A stretch of 46,209 nt of DNA from Glutamicibacter nicotianae. GTDB taxonomy: Bacteria > Actinomycetota > Actinomycetes > Actinomycetales > Micrococcaceae. Positions 32,829-42,292 of the stretch are shown piece by piece (the first letter of the stretch is position 1; the number at the start of each line of letters is the position of its first letter). The notes under the pieces were generated by a model. It did not search any database, had not been told where the DNA came from, and worked only from the letters and a program-made list of their open reading frames with translations. The stretch covers positions 1-46,209 of the forward strand of contig NZ_BJNE01000012.1 in assembly GCF_006539525.1 (NCBI RefSeq), written 5' to 3'. Both the position numbers and the translations under genes were made by a program.

Positions 32829-34747
32829 GACTCCTTCCCATACGGCCAGCGCACATCCTCGCCAACCTCATCGGACCACTGGGCGATCCAGATACCGGTG
32901 CCTTCAGAGGCATCGCGGACCCCTTCTTCCAGCCACTGGAACTTGCCGTCCAGCAGGTCGGCGGCGAGCTGCCCGTCGGAATGCGTCGTGTTGTTCCAGA
33001 GCTTCTCGAAGTGCATCTCGCAGCGTTGCGCAGCTTGCTCGCAGAAGGCCAGGGCAAGGCGCTGCGCCGAGTCGCGCTGTGCAGCAGGAGACTGCGGCAG
33101 CGCGGTGGTCTTGGCAATCACGGCGGACATGGCGAACAGCTCCGCGCCGATATCCACGATATGGCCGAGGAAAACCTGCTGCTTTTCCATGCCTGCCTGC
33201 CAGCGTGCCATGCCGGCGAACGTCTGCCGAGCGAGCCGGCGCGAGGTCCGTTCCACATAGCGCAGATGCTTCGCCAAGGGGCCATGCCCGGAATAGGACG
33301 TCGGCACCGAGCCTGCGCCCACGGCGAGCTTGGGCAGCCAACGGGCATAGAATCCCGACGCGGATGCCGCGGCCCGAGCCTTTTCCTCTATGCTCGCCCC
33401 GGCACGAGCCAGGTCTCCCGCGGCCTGCAGGTGGGTATCCACCGCCTCGCGGGCAATCAGCAGGTGCATGATTTCGGTGGAGCCCTCGAAGATGCGGTTG
33501 ATCCGCAGATCGCGCAACAGCTGCTCCACCGGCACCGCCCGCTCGCCGCGCGCCGCTTGGGACCGGGCGGTCTCGAAGCCGCGGCCGCCACGGATCTGCA
33601 ACAGCTCATCGGCGATCGTGCACGCGACCTCCGAAGCCCAGAGCTTGGCCAGGGCCGCTTCGATGCGGATATCCTTCGTGCCGGCATCGGCCAGCCGGGC
33701 CGAAACCTCGAAAACCGCTTCCAGCGCATAGCTGCTGGCAGCAATGTAGGCGAGCTTGCCGGCGACGGCCTGGTGCTTGCCGACCGGCTTGCCCCACTGC
33801 ACTCGCGCCGCGGACCATTCGCGGGCAATCTTTGTGGACCATTTGCCGGCCCCGGCGCACATCGCCGGAATGGACAGGCGCCCGGTATTCAAGGTGCTCA
33901 GCGCGATCTTCAGTCCCGAGCCTTCCTTGCCCAGCCGGTTGGCCACCGGGACGCGCACCTCGCGGAAGCGTGTCACCCCGTTCTCGATGCCGCGCAGGCC
34001 CATGAACTGGTTGCGGTTCTCCACGACGATGCCCTCGGTATCAGCCTCGACGATGAAGGCGGTGATTCCTCCGCGGCCCGCCGGCTCTTCACCCGCGGCC
34101 TCGTGCGGCTGCACCGCGGCCATCACCACCAGCAGCTCGGCGACCACCCCGTTGGTGGTCCACAGCTTTGCGCCGTCCAGGAGATAGTGGGTGCCGTCGT
34201 CGCTGAGCCGGGCCTTGGTGCCCAACCGGGCAGGGTCCGAACCGACATCATTCTCGGTGAGCAGGAAGGCGCTGATTGCTCCGGCCGCGCAGCGCGGCAG
34301 GTATTCGCGTTTTTGCTCCTCGGTGCCGAAGGACTTCACCGGCTCGGGGACGCCAATGGACTGATGGGCCGAAAGCAGCGCGCCGAGCGCGGGGCACACC
34401 ACGCCGACCCGCATGAGTGCCCGGCCGTAGTCCAGCAGGCTCAGCCCCAGCCCGCCGTATTCAATCGGGATCTTCATGCCGAAGGCGCCGATGCGGCGCA
34501 GCTGGGCAATGTACTCATCGGGGATGCGTGCCTCGGCTTCGATGCGTTCCGGGTCGATGGAATCGAGCACCGCTTCGAGCTGCGGCAGGAAGGCCTGGCC
34601 GCGTTCCGGGTGCACGGCTCCCGGCAGCGGTTCGATCAGCGAGAAGTCCACGGCCCCCATGTACAGGCCCTTGGCGAAGCTGGGGCGGTTGAACTGCTCG
34701 CGGGATTCCTCGGCGATTTGCCGGGACGTGTCGGCGTTGGCTTGCAT
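32825..34747 (-). CDS. Acyl-CoA dehydrogenase, large (VLCAD/ACAD9-like) type
   Basis: An FAD enzyme of 640 aa, longer than the usual 380, with a C-terminal extension of about 180 residues as in VLCAD-like proteins. Motifs: FGMKIPIEYGGLGLS, the substrate and FAD-binding AFLLTENDVGSDPA, LWTTNGVVAEL, RIFEGSTEIMH with the glutamate region of the active site, and RGGRGFE. It should introduce the 2,3 double bond into acyl-CoA in beta-oxidation and pass electrons to ETF; chain length is not readable. ATG 34747 has AAGGGG upstream. The TAA stop overlaps the stop of the convergent HNH gene. The XRE-IrrE regulator gene lies upstream on the same strand, 80 nt away. Confidence 0.9.
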   Translation of the reverse strand: MQANADTSRQIAEESREQFNRPSFAKGLYMGAVDFSLIEPLPGAVHPERGQAFLPQLEAVLDSIDPERIEAEARIPDEYIAQLRRIGAFGMKIPIEYGGLGLSLLDYGRALMRVGVVCPALGALLSAHQSIGVPEPVKSFGTEEQKREYLPRCAAGAISAFLLTENDVGSDPARLGTKARLSDDGTHYLLDGAKLWTTNGVVAELLVVMAAVQPHEAAGEEPAGRGGITAFIVEADTEGIVVENRNQFMGLRGIENGVTRFREVRVPVANRLGKEGSGLKIALSTLNTGRLSIPAMCAGAGKWSTKIAREWSAARVQWGKPVGKHQAVAGKLAYIAASSYALEAVFEVSARLADAGTKDIRIEAALAKLWASEVACTIADELLQIRGGRGFETARSQAARGERAVPVEQLLRDLRINRIFEGSTEIMHLLIAREAVDTHLQAAGDLARAGASIEEKARAAASASGFYARWLPKLAVGAGSVPTSYSGHGPLAKHLRYVERTSRRLARQTFAGMARWQAGMEKQQVFLGHIVDIGAELFAMSAVIAKTTALPQSPAAQRDSAQRLALAFCEQAAQRCEMHFEKLWNNTTHSDGQLAADLLDGKFQWLEEGVRDASEGTGIWIAQWSDEVGEDVRWPYGKES

Positions 34748-34827
34748 GGCGATCCCCTTTTGGCTCGGCGATCGGCCGCGGCGCCATCGCCTGGTGGCAC
34801 CAGCGTAGCCCCGAATCCGCGGGGTTG

Positions 34828-35886
34828 CTAGAGCGCGCGCAGGTGGCCGCGGATTCCCTCGCCGGCTTGATGCAGGTTCCCGCCGTCGAGCACCACGTAG
34901 GCCTGCCCGAAGGTGAGCTCATGGATCTGCGCTGCGGTCTGCCCCAATTCGCGGGCGATCCGTGCGGTGCTGGCCCGATGATCGAGCTGCAGCGAGGGGA
35001 AGACCAGCGAGAACACCCGGGAGACGAGTTGCTGGTGCCCTGCGGCCGGTTCCAGAGCCAGCTCCTGGGACAGCCAGCGGTAGGTGCCGTCGCCCAGCAG
35101 GCCGCAGGCCCGGGCGTGGGCCAGGATCGCCGTGGCAGGTGCCCCGAAGTGCTCTTCGAGAACCAGCAGCTGCGGGATCTGCAGCGAGTCCGAAACCCTG
35201 ACCTGCAGGGACAAGGAGGGCAGCAGCAGGCGTGCGGCGAATTCATCGGCCTCGCGCTCGGCGGTGGCCATCTGCTCGCGGTTCTCGCCCAGCGAGGAGT
35301 GCATCAGCAGATGCCCCAGCTCGTGGGCCATGTCCAGGCGTTGCGCATTGCGGCTGCCGGCGGCCAGGAAGATGAAGGCCTGTCCGTCTTCCCAGAAGCT
35401 GAAGGTCTTGACCGCGTCCAGCGAGGCAGGCAGGCTCAGCACCCGCACCCCGTGGGATTCGAGCAGGTGCAGCAGATCGGGCAGCGCGCCGCAGCCCAGA
35501 TCCCATTCGGTGCGCAGCTGCGCTGCCGCATCTTCCGGGGTGAAGCCGCACAGCTCGGGGATCTCGGTTTGCGGGAGCCGGAAGTTCCGCGTGATCAGGT
35601 GGTAGAGCTCCACGCCGTTGCGGCCCAGGGCGGCGGCTGCCACCTTCTGCGCGGTGCTGGTGCGGCGAGGGGAGCGGAAGAAGATCCGTTCGGTGTCGAT
35701 GCCCCGGGTGGCGGGAAGCCGGAAGTACTGCGGCGCGCAGTCCAGCGCATCGGCCAGCGCAAGGGAAAGATCCTCGGGAGCACGAGCTAGTTCGCGCTCG
35801 CAAATGCCCAGCGAGGCGGCCAAGGCGGACCGGCTCAGCGCCGCACGTTCGCGTGCCAGCCTGATTCTGGTCGGTTCCAAAGTCAT
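34828..35886 (-). CDS. XRE transcriptional regulator with ImmA/IrrE metalloprotease-like domain
   Basis: A protein of 352 aa. The first 60 residues form an XRE helix-turn-helix (MTLEPTRIRLARERAALSRS, LAASLGICERELA). The central region has the zinc-protease motif H188-E-L-G-H192 (MAHELGHLLMHSS) with a following glutamate in AEREADEFAARLLLP, as in the ImmA/IrrE family. The C-terminal part is predicted helical. This combination occurs in regulators of fatty-acid and acetate metabolism as well as in mobile elements; here the downstream acyl-CoA dehydrogenase gene suggests the former. ATG 35886 has AGGAA upstream; an earlier in-frame start at 35907 lacks one. Confidence 0.85.
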   Translation of the reverse strand: MTLEPTRIRLARERAALSRSALAASLGICERELARAPEDLSLALADALDCAPQYFRLPATRGIDTERIFFRSPRRTSTAQKVAAAALGRNGVELYHLITRNFRLPQTEIPELCGFTPEDAAAQLRTEWDLGCGALPDLLHLLESHGVRVLSLPASLDAVKTFSFWEDGQAFIFLAAGSRNAQRLDMAHELGHLLMHSSLGENREQMATAEREADEFAARLLLPSLSLQVRVSDSLQIPQLLVLEEHFGAPATAILAHARACGLLGDGTYRWLSQELALEPAAGHQQLVSRVFSLVFPSLQLDHRASTARIARELGQTAAQIHELTFGQAYVVLDGGNLHQAGEGIRGHLRAL

Positions 35887-36005
35887 GAGGTTCCTGCAAT
35901 CTTCCAAAAGGCGATCTTAATCGTCTAATGACCTCAGACTAGTGGCCTATGCCACAAAGTACCAATTGGGCGTAGCTTCGTGAAGTAACACGCTCTGACT
36001 AGTGC

Positions 36006-36036
36006 AAAAGGCCCGCAGGCGATACCTGCGGGCCTT
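36006..36036 (-). terminator. Terminator of the aminotransferase gene
   Basis: AAGGCCCGCAGG (36008-36019) pairs perfectly with CCTGCGGGCCTT (36025-36036), 5-nt loop. Read on the minus strand it is followed by TTTT (36006-36009) and lies 8 nt after the aminotransferase stop. Confidence 0.85.
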
Positions 36037-36043
36037 GTCGCAC

Positions 36044-37423
36044 CTAGATCCTGCTGGCCGCTTCCTGCAGCACGGTGCGCAGGATGGATTCGATCTGGTC
36101 GAACTCCGGCTGCCCGATGGTGATCGGCGGAGCCAGTTGGATGACCGGGTCGCCGCGGTCGTCGGCGCGGCAGTACAGTCCGGCCTCCCATAGTGCCGGG
36201 GTCAGGTACCCGCGCAGCAGGCGTTCGGACTCGGCGTCGTTGAAGGTTTCCTTGGTCGCCTTGTCCTTGACCAGCTCGATTCCGTAGAAGTACCCGGCAC
36301 CGCGCACATCGCCGACGATATCCAGGTCGGTGAGCTTGGAGAGCGTGGACTTGAACGCGTCGGCATTGTTCTTGACGTTCTCGTTCAGGCCCTCGCGTTC
36401 GAAGATGTCCAGATTCGCCATCGCCACCGCCGCGGCCACCGGATGCCCGCCGAAGGTGTAGCCGTGGTAGAACGTGGTGTCGCCCTTGGTGAACGGCTCG
36501 AACAGCTTGTCGGAAACGACCATTACGCCCAGCGGGGCATAGCCGCTGGTCAGCGCCTTGGCCGAGGTGATGATGTCCGGGACGTAGCCGAAGTCATTGC
36601 AGGCGAACATGGAGCCGATGCGGCCGAAGGCGCAGATGGTCTCATCGGAGACCAGCAGCACGTCGTGCTCGTCGCAGATTTCGCGCACCCGGTCGAAGTA
36701 TCCAGGAGGCGGCGGGAAGCAGCCACCGGAGTTCTGCACCGGTTCCAGGAACACCGCTGCCACGGTGTCGGGGCCTTCGAACTCGATGGCTTCGCGAATA
36801 CGCTCTGCGGCCCACAGCCCGAAGTCCTTCTCGTTGTCGGCGAACACCTCCGGGGCGCGGTAGAAGTTCGTGTTCGGCACGCGGAAGGTGCCGGGCACCA
36901 GCGGTTCGAACGGGGTCTTCATATCCGGCAGCGAGGTGATGGCCAACGCGCCTTGCGGGGTGCCGTGGTAGGCCAGAGCGCGGGAAATGACCTTGGTCTT
37001 GCCCGGCTTGCCCTTCATCTTGAAATGCTGCTTGGCCAGCTTGAAGGCGGATTCGACAGCTTCGCCGCCGCCGGTGGTGAAGAAGACGCGGTTCAGATCG
37101 CCCGGCGCATAGCTGGCCAGGCGTTCGGCCAGGTCGATCGCCGGCTCATGGGCGTAGGACCACAATGGCATGAAGGCCAGCTTCTCGGCCTGCTTGGCCA
37201 TGGCCTCGGCCAAATCGGCGCGGCCGTGCCCGGCGTTGACCACGAACAGCCCTGCCAGGCCGTCGAAGTATTCGCGACCGGCATCGTCGTAGATCTTGTG
37301 CCCCTCGCCGCGCGAGATGATCGGCACCTGCGCACCGTTGGAAATTCCGGAGTGCCGGGCCATATGCATCCATAGGTGATCGCGAGCGGCCTGCTGGCGA
37401 TCGGTACCACGTGGTGTGTTCAT
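36044..37423 (-). CDS. Class III aminotransferase, putrescine/polyamine:pyruvate type
   Basis: A class III PLP aminotransferase of 459 aa. The PLP lysine is K289 in ITSAKALTSGYAPLG, phosphate binding is in TTGGGEAVESAFKLAKQH, and the pyridine-binding Asp is in LLVSDETICAFGRIG. The N-terminal region (DHLWMHMARHS) resembles SpuC-like putrescine/cadaverine:pyruvate transaminases. It should convert putrescine to 4-aminobutanal, which the aminoaldehyde dehydrogenase at 10.8-12.3 kb could oxidise. The ATG overlaps the Lrp gene stop by 4 nt (ATGA) and has GGGGAA upstream. The divergent genes encode a PotDABC importer. Confidence 0.87.
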   Translation of the reverse strand: MNTPRGTDRQQAARDHLWMHMARHSGISNGAQVPIISRGEGHKIYDDAGREYFDGLAGLFVVNAGHGRADLAEAMAKQAEKLAFMPLWSYAHEPAIDLAERLASYAPGDLNRVFFTTGGGEAVESAFKLAKQHFKMKGKPGKTKVISRALAYHGTPQGALAITSLPDMKTPFEPLVPGTFRVPNTNFYRAPEVFADNEKDFGLWAAERIREAIEFEGPDTVAAVFLEPVQNSGGCFPPPPGYFDRVREICDEHDVLLVSDETICAFGRIGSMFACNDFGYVPDIITSAKALTSGYAPLGVMVVSDKLFEPFTKGDTTFYHGYTFGGHPVAAAVAMANLDIFEREGLNENVKNNADAFKSTLSKLTDLDIVGDVRGAGYFYGIELVKDKATKETFNDAESERLLRGYLTPALWEAGLYCRADDRGDPVIQLAPPITIGQPEFDQIESILRTVLQEAASRI

Positions 37424-37887
37424 CGTGTTCCCCAGTTGTATTCCTGTTTTTTGAGTGAAAGATAGGTGTACGTATTGGTGCTGACCACGCCTTCGAGCCC
37501 GCGGATCGTTCCGATCACGCGCAGCAGGTCTTCATCGTTCGAGCAGATGACCTCGGCGAGGATGTCCGAGCTGCCGGCAGTGACCACGCAGTAGTCGACC
37601 TCCGGCAATTCGGCGATCCGGTCGGCGGTGCCGCTGATGTCATTGGCGGCGACGATGCCGATCATGGCCTGGCGGGTGAAGCCCAATTCCAGCGGATTGG
37701 TGACTGCGACGATTTGCACGACGCGGCTCTCGACCAGCTTCTGCACGCGCTGGCGTACAGCCGCTTCGCTCAGGCCGACTGCCTTGCCGATGGCGGCATA
37801 GGAGCGCCGGCCATCCTCCTGCAGCTGCTCGATGATCTCTTTGGAAATTTCATCAATGGCCTGCGCTGTATGCGAGGGCAGCGTCAT
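37420..37887 (-). CDS. Lrp/AsnC family transcriptional regulator
   Basis: A regulator of 155 aa. The N-terminal helix-turn-helix (IIEQLQEDGRRSYAAIGKAVG, LSEAAVRQRVQKLVE) is followed by the RAM ligand-binding domain (AMIGIVAAND, YCVVTAGSSDILAEVICSND). ATG 37887 follows a strong AGGAGG. It is translationally coupled to the polyamine aminotransferase (4-nt overlap) and divergent from the polyamine-type ABC transporter, so it probably senses an amine or amino acid and controls both directions. The close relation of this gene pair resembles Lrp-aminotransferase pairs of polyamine catabolism in other actinobacteria, from memory. Confidence 0.9.
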   Translation of the reverse strand: MTLPSHTAQAIDEISKEIIEQLQEDGRRSYAAIGKAVGLSEAAVRQRVQKLVESRVVQIVAVTNPLELGFTRQAMIGIVAANDISGTADRIAELPEVDYCVVTAGSSDILAEVICSNDEDLLRVIGTIRGLEGVVSTNTYTYLSLKKQEYNWGTR

Positions 37888-37940
37888 ATCGACCTCCTAG
37901 GTCTAAGGGACTTTCCACAGACCCTACCTTCACTGAATCA

Positions 37941-38007
37941 GTTGCGAAAGGGGTATTTTCGAAAGATTTCAGTTTTAGTAACGCAATTTTTACAAGGAAA
38001 CTTGCGT
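37941..38007. promoter_or_regulatory. Possible Lrp-binding region between lrp and potD
   Basis: This AT-rich stretch in the divergent region contains CGAAA/TTTCG (37945-37949 with 37957-37961), an overlapping TTTCGAAA palindrome (37957-37964) and ACGCAA/TTGCGT (37981-37986 with 38002-38007). Repeated short dyads are typical of Lrp-family control regions. No single consensus can be fixed. Confidence 0.4.
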
Positions 38008-38097
38008 TCAGGTCTTGTTGCACCTGCGTATTGCTGGCAGGATGAACGTCAACACTCTCATGTGTGGCCGATCACATTCGTCGTTAGGACTCCAGCC

Positions 38098-39321
38098 ATG
38101 TCGCACTCGCAACGCCGACTTCCGCAAGACCCGCAGATCCGCGCACTCGTCCAGGCCATGAGCCAGCGCAGCTACTCCCGCCGCTCGGTGCTTTCCGTCG
38201 CCGGCGCCCTGGGCCTGACCGGGCTGCTCGCGGCCTGCGGCACCGGTGGCAGCAGCACGCAAGCAGCCCCGTCGATCAAGGACATTTCCGAAACCGATCC
38301 GACGGTCAACTGGGCTAACTGGACCCTGTACCTGGATTACGACGATGAGAAGAAGACCTATCCGACCCTCGATGCCTTCACCAAGAAGACCGGCATCGCG
38401 GTGAACTACCGCGAGGACATCGACGGCAACGACACCTACTACGGCAAGGTGCAGGGCCAGCTCAGGGCCGGGCAGGACATCGGCCAGGACATCGTCACGC
38501 TGACCGACTGGATGGCCGGGCGCATCATCCGCCAGGGCTACGTCCAGGAACTGGACCTGGCGAACATCCCCAACTCCGCCAACCTGCTGCCGAGCCTGAA
38601 GGAAGTCGACTTCGACCCGGGGCGCAAGCACTCGCTGACCTGGCAGTCCGGATATGCCGGCATCGCCTGGAACAAGAAGGCGTTCCCGAAGGGCCTGAAG
38701 TCCGTCGAGGACCTCTGGGATCCGAAGCTCAAGGGCCGTGTCACCGTGCTCGACGAAATGCGCGACACCATCGGCCTGCTGATGATGCAGAACGGCGTGG
38801 ACATCGCCGGCCAGTGGGGCGAAAGCGAATTCGGCGCCGCGACCGACGTGCTGCGCGAGAACATCGACAACGGCCAGATCCGCCAGGTCAAGGGCAACTC
38901 CTACAAGGAGGACTTCGTTTCCGGCGATGCGATCGCCGGCATTGTCTGGTCCGGGGACATCGTGCAGATGAACTTCGAGAACGACGACCAGTGGGAGTTC
39001 GTGCTCCCCGAAGCAGGCGGCACCCTGTGGAGCGACAACCTGATGGTTCCGGTCGCGTCGCCGCGCAAGGCCAACGCCGAGAAGCTCATGGACTTCTACT
39101 ATGACCCGGCCGTGGCCGCGGAGGTCGCAGCCTACGTGAACTACATCTGCCCGGTGGTCGGCGCCAAGGAAGAAATGGAGAAGATCGACCCGGAACTGGT
39201 CAGCAACCCGCTGATCTTCCCGACCGACGCCGATCTGGCCAAGGCGCACGTCTTCCGCTCGCTGGAGGCGGATGAAGAGACCACGTTGAACTCTGAATTC
39301 CAGAGTGCCATCGGCGCCTAG
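38098..39321 (+). CDS. potD: Polyamine (spermidine/putrescine) ABC transporter substrate-binding protein
   Basis: A PotD/PotF-type solute-binding lipoprotein of 407 aa. The N-terminus has a twin-arginine signal (SYSRRSVLSVAGALGLTGLLAAC) ending in a lipobox cysteine, so export is probably by Tat with lipid anchoring. Family motifs include NWANWTLYLDYDD, LTDWMAGRIIRQGYV and WQSGYAGIAWNKKAF. The SLW- and WSDNLMVPVAS-type stretches belong to the polyamine pocket. ATG 38098 has AGGA upstream; an open frame continues back to 37714 but that part is antisense to the lrp gene and not real. First gene of the pot operon. Confidence 0.9.
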   Translation: MSHSQRRLPQDPQIRALVQAMSQRSYSRRSVLSVAGALGLTGLLAACGTGGSSTQAAPSIKDISETDPTVNWANWTLYLDYDDEKKTYPTLDAFTKKTGIAVNYREDIDGNDTYYGKVQGQLRAGQDIGQDIVTLTDWMAGRIIRQGYVQELDLANIPNSANLLPSLKEVDFDPGRKHSLTWQSGYAGIAWNKKAFPKGLKSVEDLWDPKLKGRVTVLDEMRDTIGLLMMQNGVDIAGQWGESEFGAATDVLRENIDNGQIRQVKGNSYKEDFVSGDAIAGIVWSGDIVQMNFENDDQWEFVLPEAGGTLWSDNLMVPVASPRKANAEKLMDFYYDPAVAAEVAAYVNYICPVVGAKEEMEKIDPELVSNPLIFPTDADLAKAHVFRSLEADEETTLNSEFQSAIGA

Positions 39322-39439
39322 AAGCGGGGAATTCCATGAGACAACGAGCCGACATCTGCACGCGCAGAGGCGCAGTCCAGGCGCCTCGCCGTTCGGCGCC
39401 AACCGTTGACCAGAACCAGTTCCAGGAAGTGATAGGGGC

Positions 39440-40573
39440 ATGACAATCTTGGCACCGCGTACTGAAACCACTGCCACCGGTGCGGACCTGCACCTGTCGG
39501 GCATCACCAAGCGCTTTTCCAGCTTCGTGGCGGTCAAGGAGCTCGACCTGGTGGTTCCATCGGGCACCTTCTTCGCCCTGCTCGGTCCGTCGGGCTGCGG
39601 CAAGTCGACCACCCTGCGCATGATCGCCGGCCTGGAAGCTCCCAGCGAGGGCAGCATTTCGATCGGCGGGCAGGACGTGACCGGGTTGGCCAGCCACCAG
39701 CGTCCGGTGAATACCGTGTTCCAGTCCTATGCGCTGTTCCCGCACATGAGCGTGCTGGAGAACGTGGCCTTCGGGCTCAAGCGCAAGAAGGACAAGCAGG
39801 CTATGGACAAGGCGAAGGCCGGTCTAGAGCTGGTGGAGCTGGGGCATCTTGCAAACCGCAAGCCGATCCAGCTCTCCGGCGGCCAGCAGCAGCGTGTGGC
39901 CCTGGCCCGCGCGCTGGTCAACCGCCCGCAGGTGCTGCTGCTCGATGAGCCGCTCGGTGCGCTGGACATGAAGCTGCGCCGGCAGATGCAGCTGGAGCTG
40001 AAGAACATCCAGACCGAGGTGGGCCTGACCTTCATCCACGTCACCCACGACCAGGAAGAGGCCATGACCATGGCCGACGTGGTCGCGGTGATGAATGGCG
40101 GGCGGATCGAGCAGATGGGTCCGCCGCGCGAATTGTACGAACTGCCCAAGACCGCGTTCGTCGCGAACTTCCTGGGCAAGTCCAACCTGATGCGCGGCAC
40201 GGTCACGGGCCAGGAGGCAGGGATTCTCAGCGTCCTGGTCAATGGGCAGAGAATCCTGCTGCCGGCTGACCGCGCGGTGCAGACTTCGGGCGAAGTGGTC
40301 GTCGGCGTGCGCCCGGAGAAGATCTCAATCTCGCGCGAGGGGTTTGCGGGGGAGAACCGCCTGACAGGCACCGTGATCGACGTGTCCTTCACCGGCACCA
40401 CCACCGAATACCTGGTCGAGGTGGACGGGATCGGCACCATCGGGACCTTCGCGCAGAACCGCGGCCAGCAGCAGGCCGCCGAGGGCGACACCGTGCACCT
40501 GTCCTGGGAGGCGCAGCACTCCTTCGGCCTGGCCGGCGCCGAGCATGAGGACGCGGGGGTGGACCAGACATGA
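39440..40573 (+). CDS. potA: Polyamine ABC transporter ATP-binding protein
   Basis: An ABC ATPase of 377 aa. Walker A is GPSGCGKST (49-57), the signature LSGGQ is at 145-149, Walker B is VLLLDEP (165-171), followed by HVTHDQEEA with the switch His. The C-terminal 130 residues are a TOBE-type domain ([33 protein letters not shown]) typical of PotA/CysA-like importers. It energises uptake through the two permease genes behind it, and its stop overlaps the first of them by 4 nt. The gap of 118 nt after potD contains no gene. Confidence 0.92.
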   Translation: MTILAPRTETTATGADLHLSGITKRFSSFVAVKELDLVVPSGTFFALLGPSGCGKSTTLRMIAGLEAPSEGSISIGGQDVTGLASHQRPVNTVFQSYALFPHMSVLENVAFGLKRKKDKQAMDKAKAGLELVELGHLANRKPIQLSGGQQQRVALARALVNRPQVLLLDEPLGALDMKLRRQMQLELKNIQTEVGLTFIHVTHDQEEAMTMADVVAVMNGGRIEQMGPPRELYELPKTAFVANFLGKSNLMRGTVTGQEAGILSVLVNGQRILLPADRAVQTSGEVVVGVRPEKISISREGFAGENRLTGTVIDVSFTGTTTEYLVEVDGIGTIGTFAQNRGQQQAAEGDTVHLSWEAQHSFGLAGAEHEDAGVDQT

Positions 40574-41493
40574 CGCTGATGACTAGGAAGGGGATCGCAG
40601 ACCTGCGCAGCCGCGAGGAGATCCGGGCGGAACGGCGCAAGGGGCGCACCGGCGTCTACCTGATCGCGCCTGGCATGCTGGTGCTCGCCCTGTTCTTCGC
40701 GCTTCCGGTTCTCGTGCTGCTGGCGATGAGCCTGTATGTGAAGCCCGAAGGCGCGGAAATCGGCGAGTTCGTGCCGGGCTTCGAAATCGGCAACTACGCC
40801 ACGGTACTCGCCGCCTACTGGCCCGAGCTGCTGCGCTCCTTCGGCTTCGCGCTGATCGCCACCGTGCTGGCCCTGCTCATCGGCTTCCCGATGGCCTACC
40901 TGGTGGCGGTCCGCCTGCGCGAGAAATCGCTGCTGCAGGGCATCTTGCTGGTGCTGCTGATCGCCCCGTTCTTCTCCAGCTTCATCCTGCGCACCCAGGC
41001 CTGGAAGCAGATCCTGGCCGACGAGGGGTTCATCGCGCAGACACTGAAGTTCCTCGCGATCCTGCCGGCCGACGGGCACCTGACCGCCACGCCGATCGCG
41101 GTGGTTGCCGGCCTGACCTATAACTTCCTGCCCTTCATGGTGCTGCCGATCTACGCGAACCTGGGCAGGCTGGACACCCGGCTGCTCGAAGCCTCGGGGG
41201 ACCTGTACGCCAGCCCGATGACCTCGTTCTTCAAGGTGACCCTGCCAATGAGCGCCCCTGGCGTCTTCGCCGGCACCCTGCTGACGTTCATCCCGGCCGC
41301 CGGCGACTACGTCAACGCGGCCCTGCTGGGCAATAACCGCAATACGACGATGATCGGCCAGGTCATCGACTCCAGGTTCTTCAAGGTCATTGATTACCCG
41401 GGCGCCTCGGCCCTGAGCTTCGTGCTGATGGTCTCGATCCTGATCCTGGTCACGATCTATATCCGCCGCTTCGGCACCGAGGAGCTGATGTAG
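40570..41493 (+). CDS. potB: Polyamine ABC transporter permease, PotB type
   Basis: A membrane permease of 307 aa with six predicted helices. After a basic N-terminus ([13 protein letters not shown]) come helix 1 ([21 protein letters not shown]) and the binding-protein-dependent transport domain; the EAA loop that contacts the ATPase is [27 protein letters not shown] in two parts, near residues 210-235. The ATG overlaps the potA stop (ATGA), which indicates translational coupling. The C-terminal FGTEELM follows the last helix. It pairs with the PotC-type permease. Confidence 0.92.
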   Translation: MTLMTRKGIADLRSREEIRAERRKGRTGVYLIAPGMLVLALFFALPVLVLLAMSLYVKPEGAEIGEFVPGFEIGNYATVLAAYWPELLRSFGFALIATVLALLIGFPMAYLVAVRLREKSLLQGILLVLLIAPFFSSFILRTQAWKQILADEGFIAQTLKFLAILPADGHLTATPIAVVAGLTYNFLPFMVLPIYANLGRLDTRLLEASGDLYASPMTSFFKVTLPMSAPGVFAGTLLTFIPAAGDYVNAALLGNNRNTTMIGQVIDSRFFKVIDYPGASALSFVLMVSILILVTIYIRRFGTEELM

Positions 41494-41494
41494 C

Positions 41495-42292
41495 ATGAAG
41501 CAGAAAATCGGACGCTGGTTCATTCCCGCCGTCGGCGGGCTAGCCTTCATCTACCTCCTGGTCCCGATCGCCTACATCTTCGTGTTCTCCTTCAACGATG
41601 CAGGCCGCACCAACCTGGAATGGCGCGGCTTCACCCTGTCGAATTGGCAGAACCCCTGCGGCGCTCCGGCAGTGTGCGAGTCGCTGGTTCACTCGTTGCA
41701 GGTCGGCACGGTGGCCACCATCGTCGCCACCGCCCTGGGCACGCTGATCGCCATCGGCCTGGTCCGCTATAAGTTCCGTTTCCGCAAGCTCACCGACGTG
41801 CTGATCATCCTGCCGCTGGCGACGCCGGAAGTGGTGCTCGGCGCGTCGCTGCTGGCGCAGTTCCTGAACCTCGGTTGGGAACTGGGCTACACCACCATCG
41901 TGATCGCCCACATCGTGTTCTGCATGTCCTTCGTGATCGTCACGGTCAGGGCGCGGGTTTCCTCGCTGGACCCGCGACTGGAGGAAGCGGCCGCCGATCT
42001 CTATGCCTCGCCGCGCACGGCTTTCTGGAAGGTCACCTTCCCGCTGCTGCTGCCGGGCATCGTGGCCGCCGCGCTGTTGTCCTTCGCGATGAGCTTCGAC
42101 GATTTCATCATCACGAACTTCAACTCCGGCACCTTCCAGACCTTCCCGAAATTCATCTATGTGGCAGCGACCCGAGGCATTCCGGCCCAGGCGAATGTCA
42201 TTGGCTCGGCGATGTTCATCCTCGCCCTGCTGGTGGTGGTCATCGGGCAGGTAATCAGCTACCGCAAGAAGAAGCAGCTGGAAAATTCCTAG
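41495..42292 (+). CDS. potC: Polyamine ABC transporter permease, PotC type
   Basis: A membrane permease of 265 aa with six predicted helices, starting [28 protein letters not shown]. The coupling loop is [21 protein letters not shown], followed by [28 protein letters not shown], the typical PotC signature. The first loop has two cysteines ([10 protein letters not shown]). It starts 1 nt after the potB stop and ends the operon. No clear terminator follows in the 340 nt before the marR gene. Confidence 0.92.
   Translation: MKQKIGRWFIPAVGGLAFIYLLVPIAYIFVFSFNDAGRTNLEWRGFTLSNWQNPCGAPAVCESLVHSLQVGTVATIVATALGTLIAIGLVRYKFRFRKLTDVLIILPLATPEVVLGASLLAQFLNLGWELGYTTIVIAHIVFCMSFVIVTVRARVSSLDPRLEEAAADLYASPRTAFWKVTFPLLLPGIVAAALLSFAMSFDDFIITNFNSGTFQTFPKFIYVAATRGIPAQANVIGSAMFILALLVVVIGQVISYRKKKQLENS

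Noticed and set aside
32786-34831. A 681-codon open frame on the plus strand
   Set aside because: Antisense to the acyl-CoA dehydrogenase, which has all its motifs; composition is that of a shadow frame.
39727-41550. A 607-codon open frame on the minus strand
   Set aside because: Antisense to potA and potB; product is low-complexity and matches no family.
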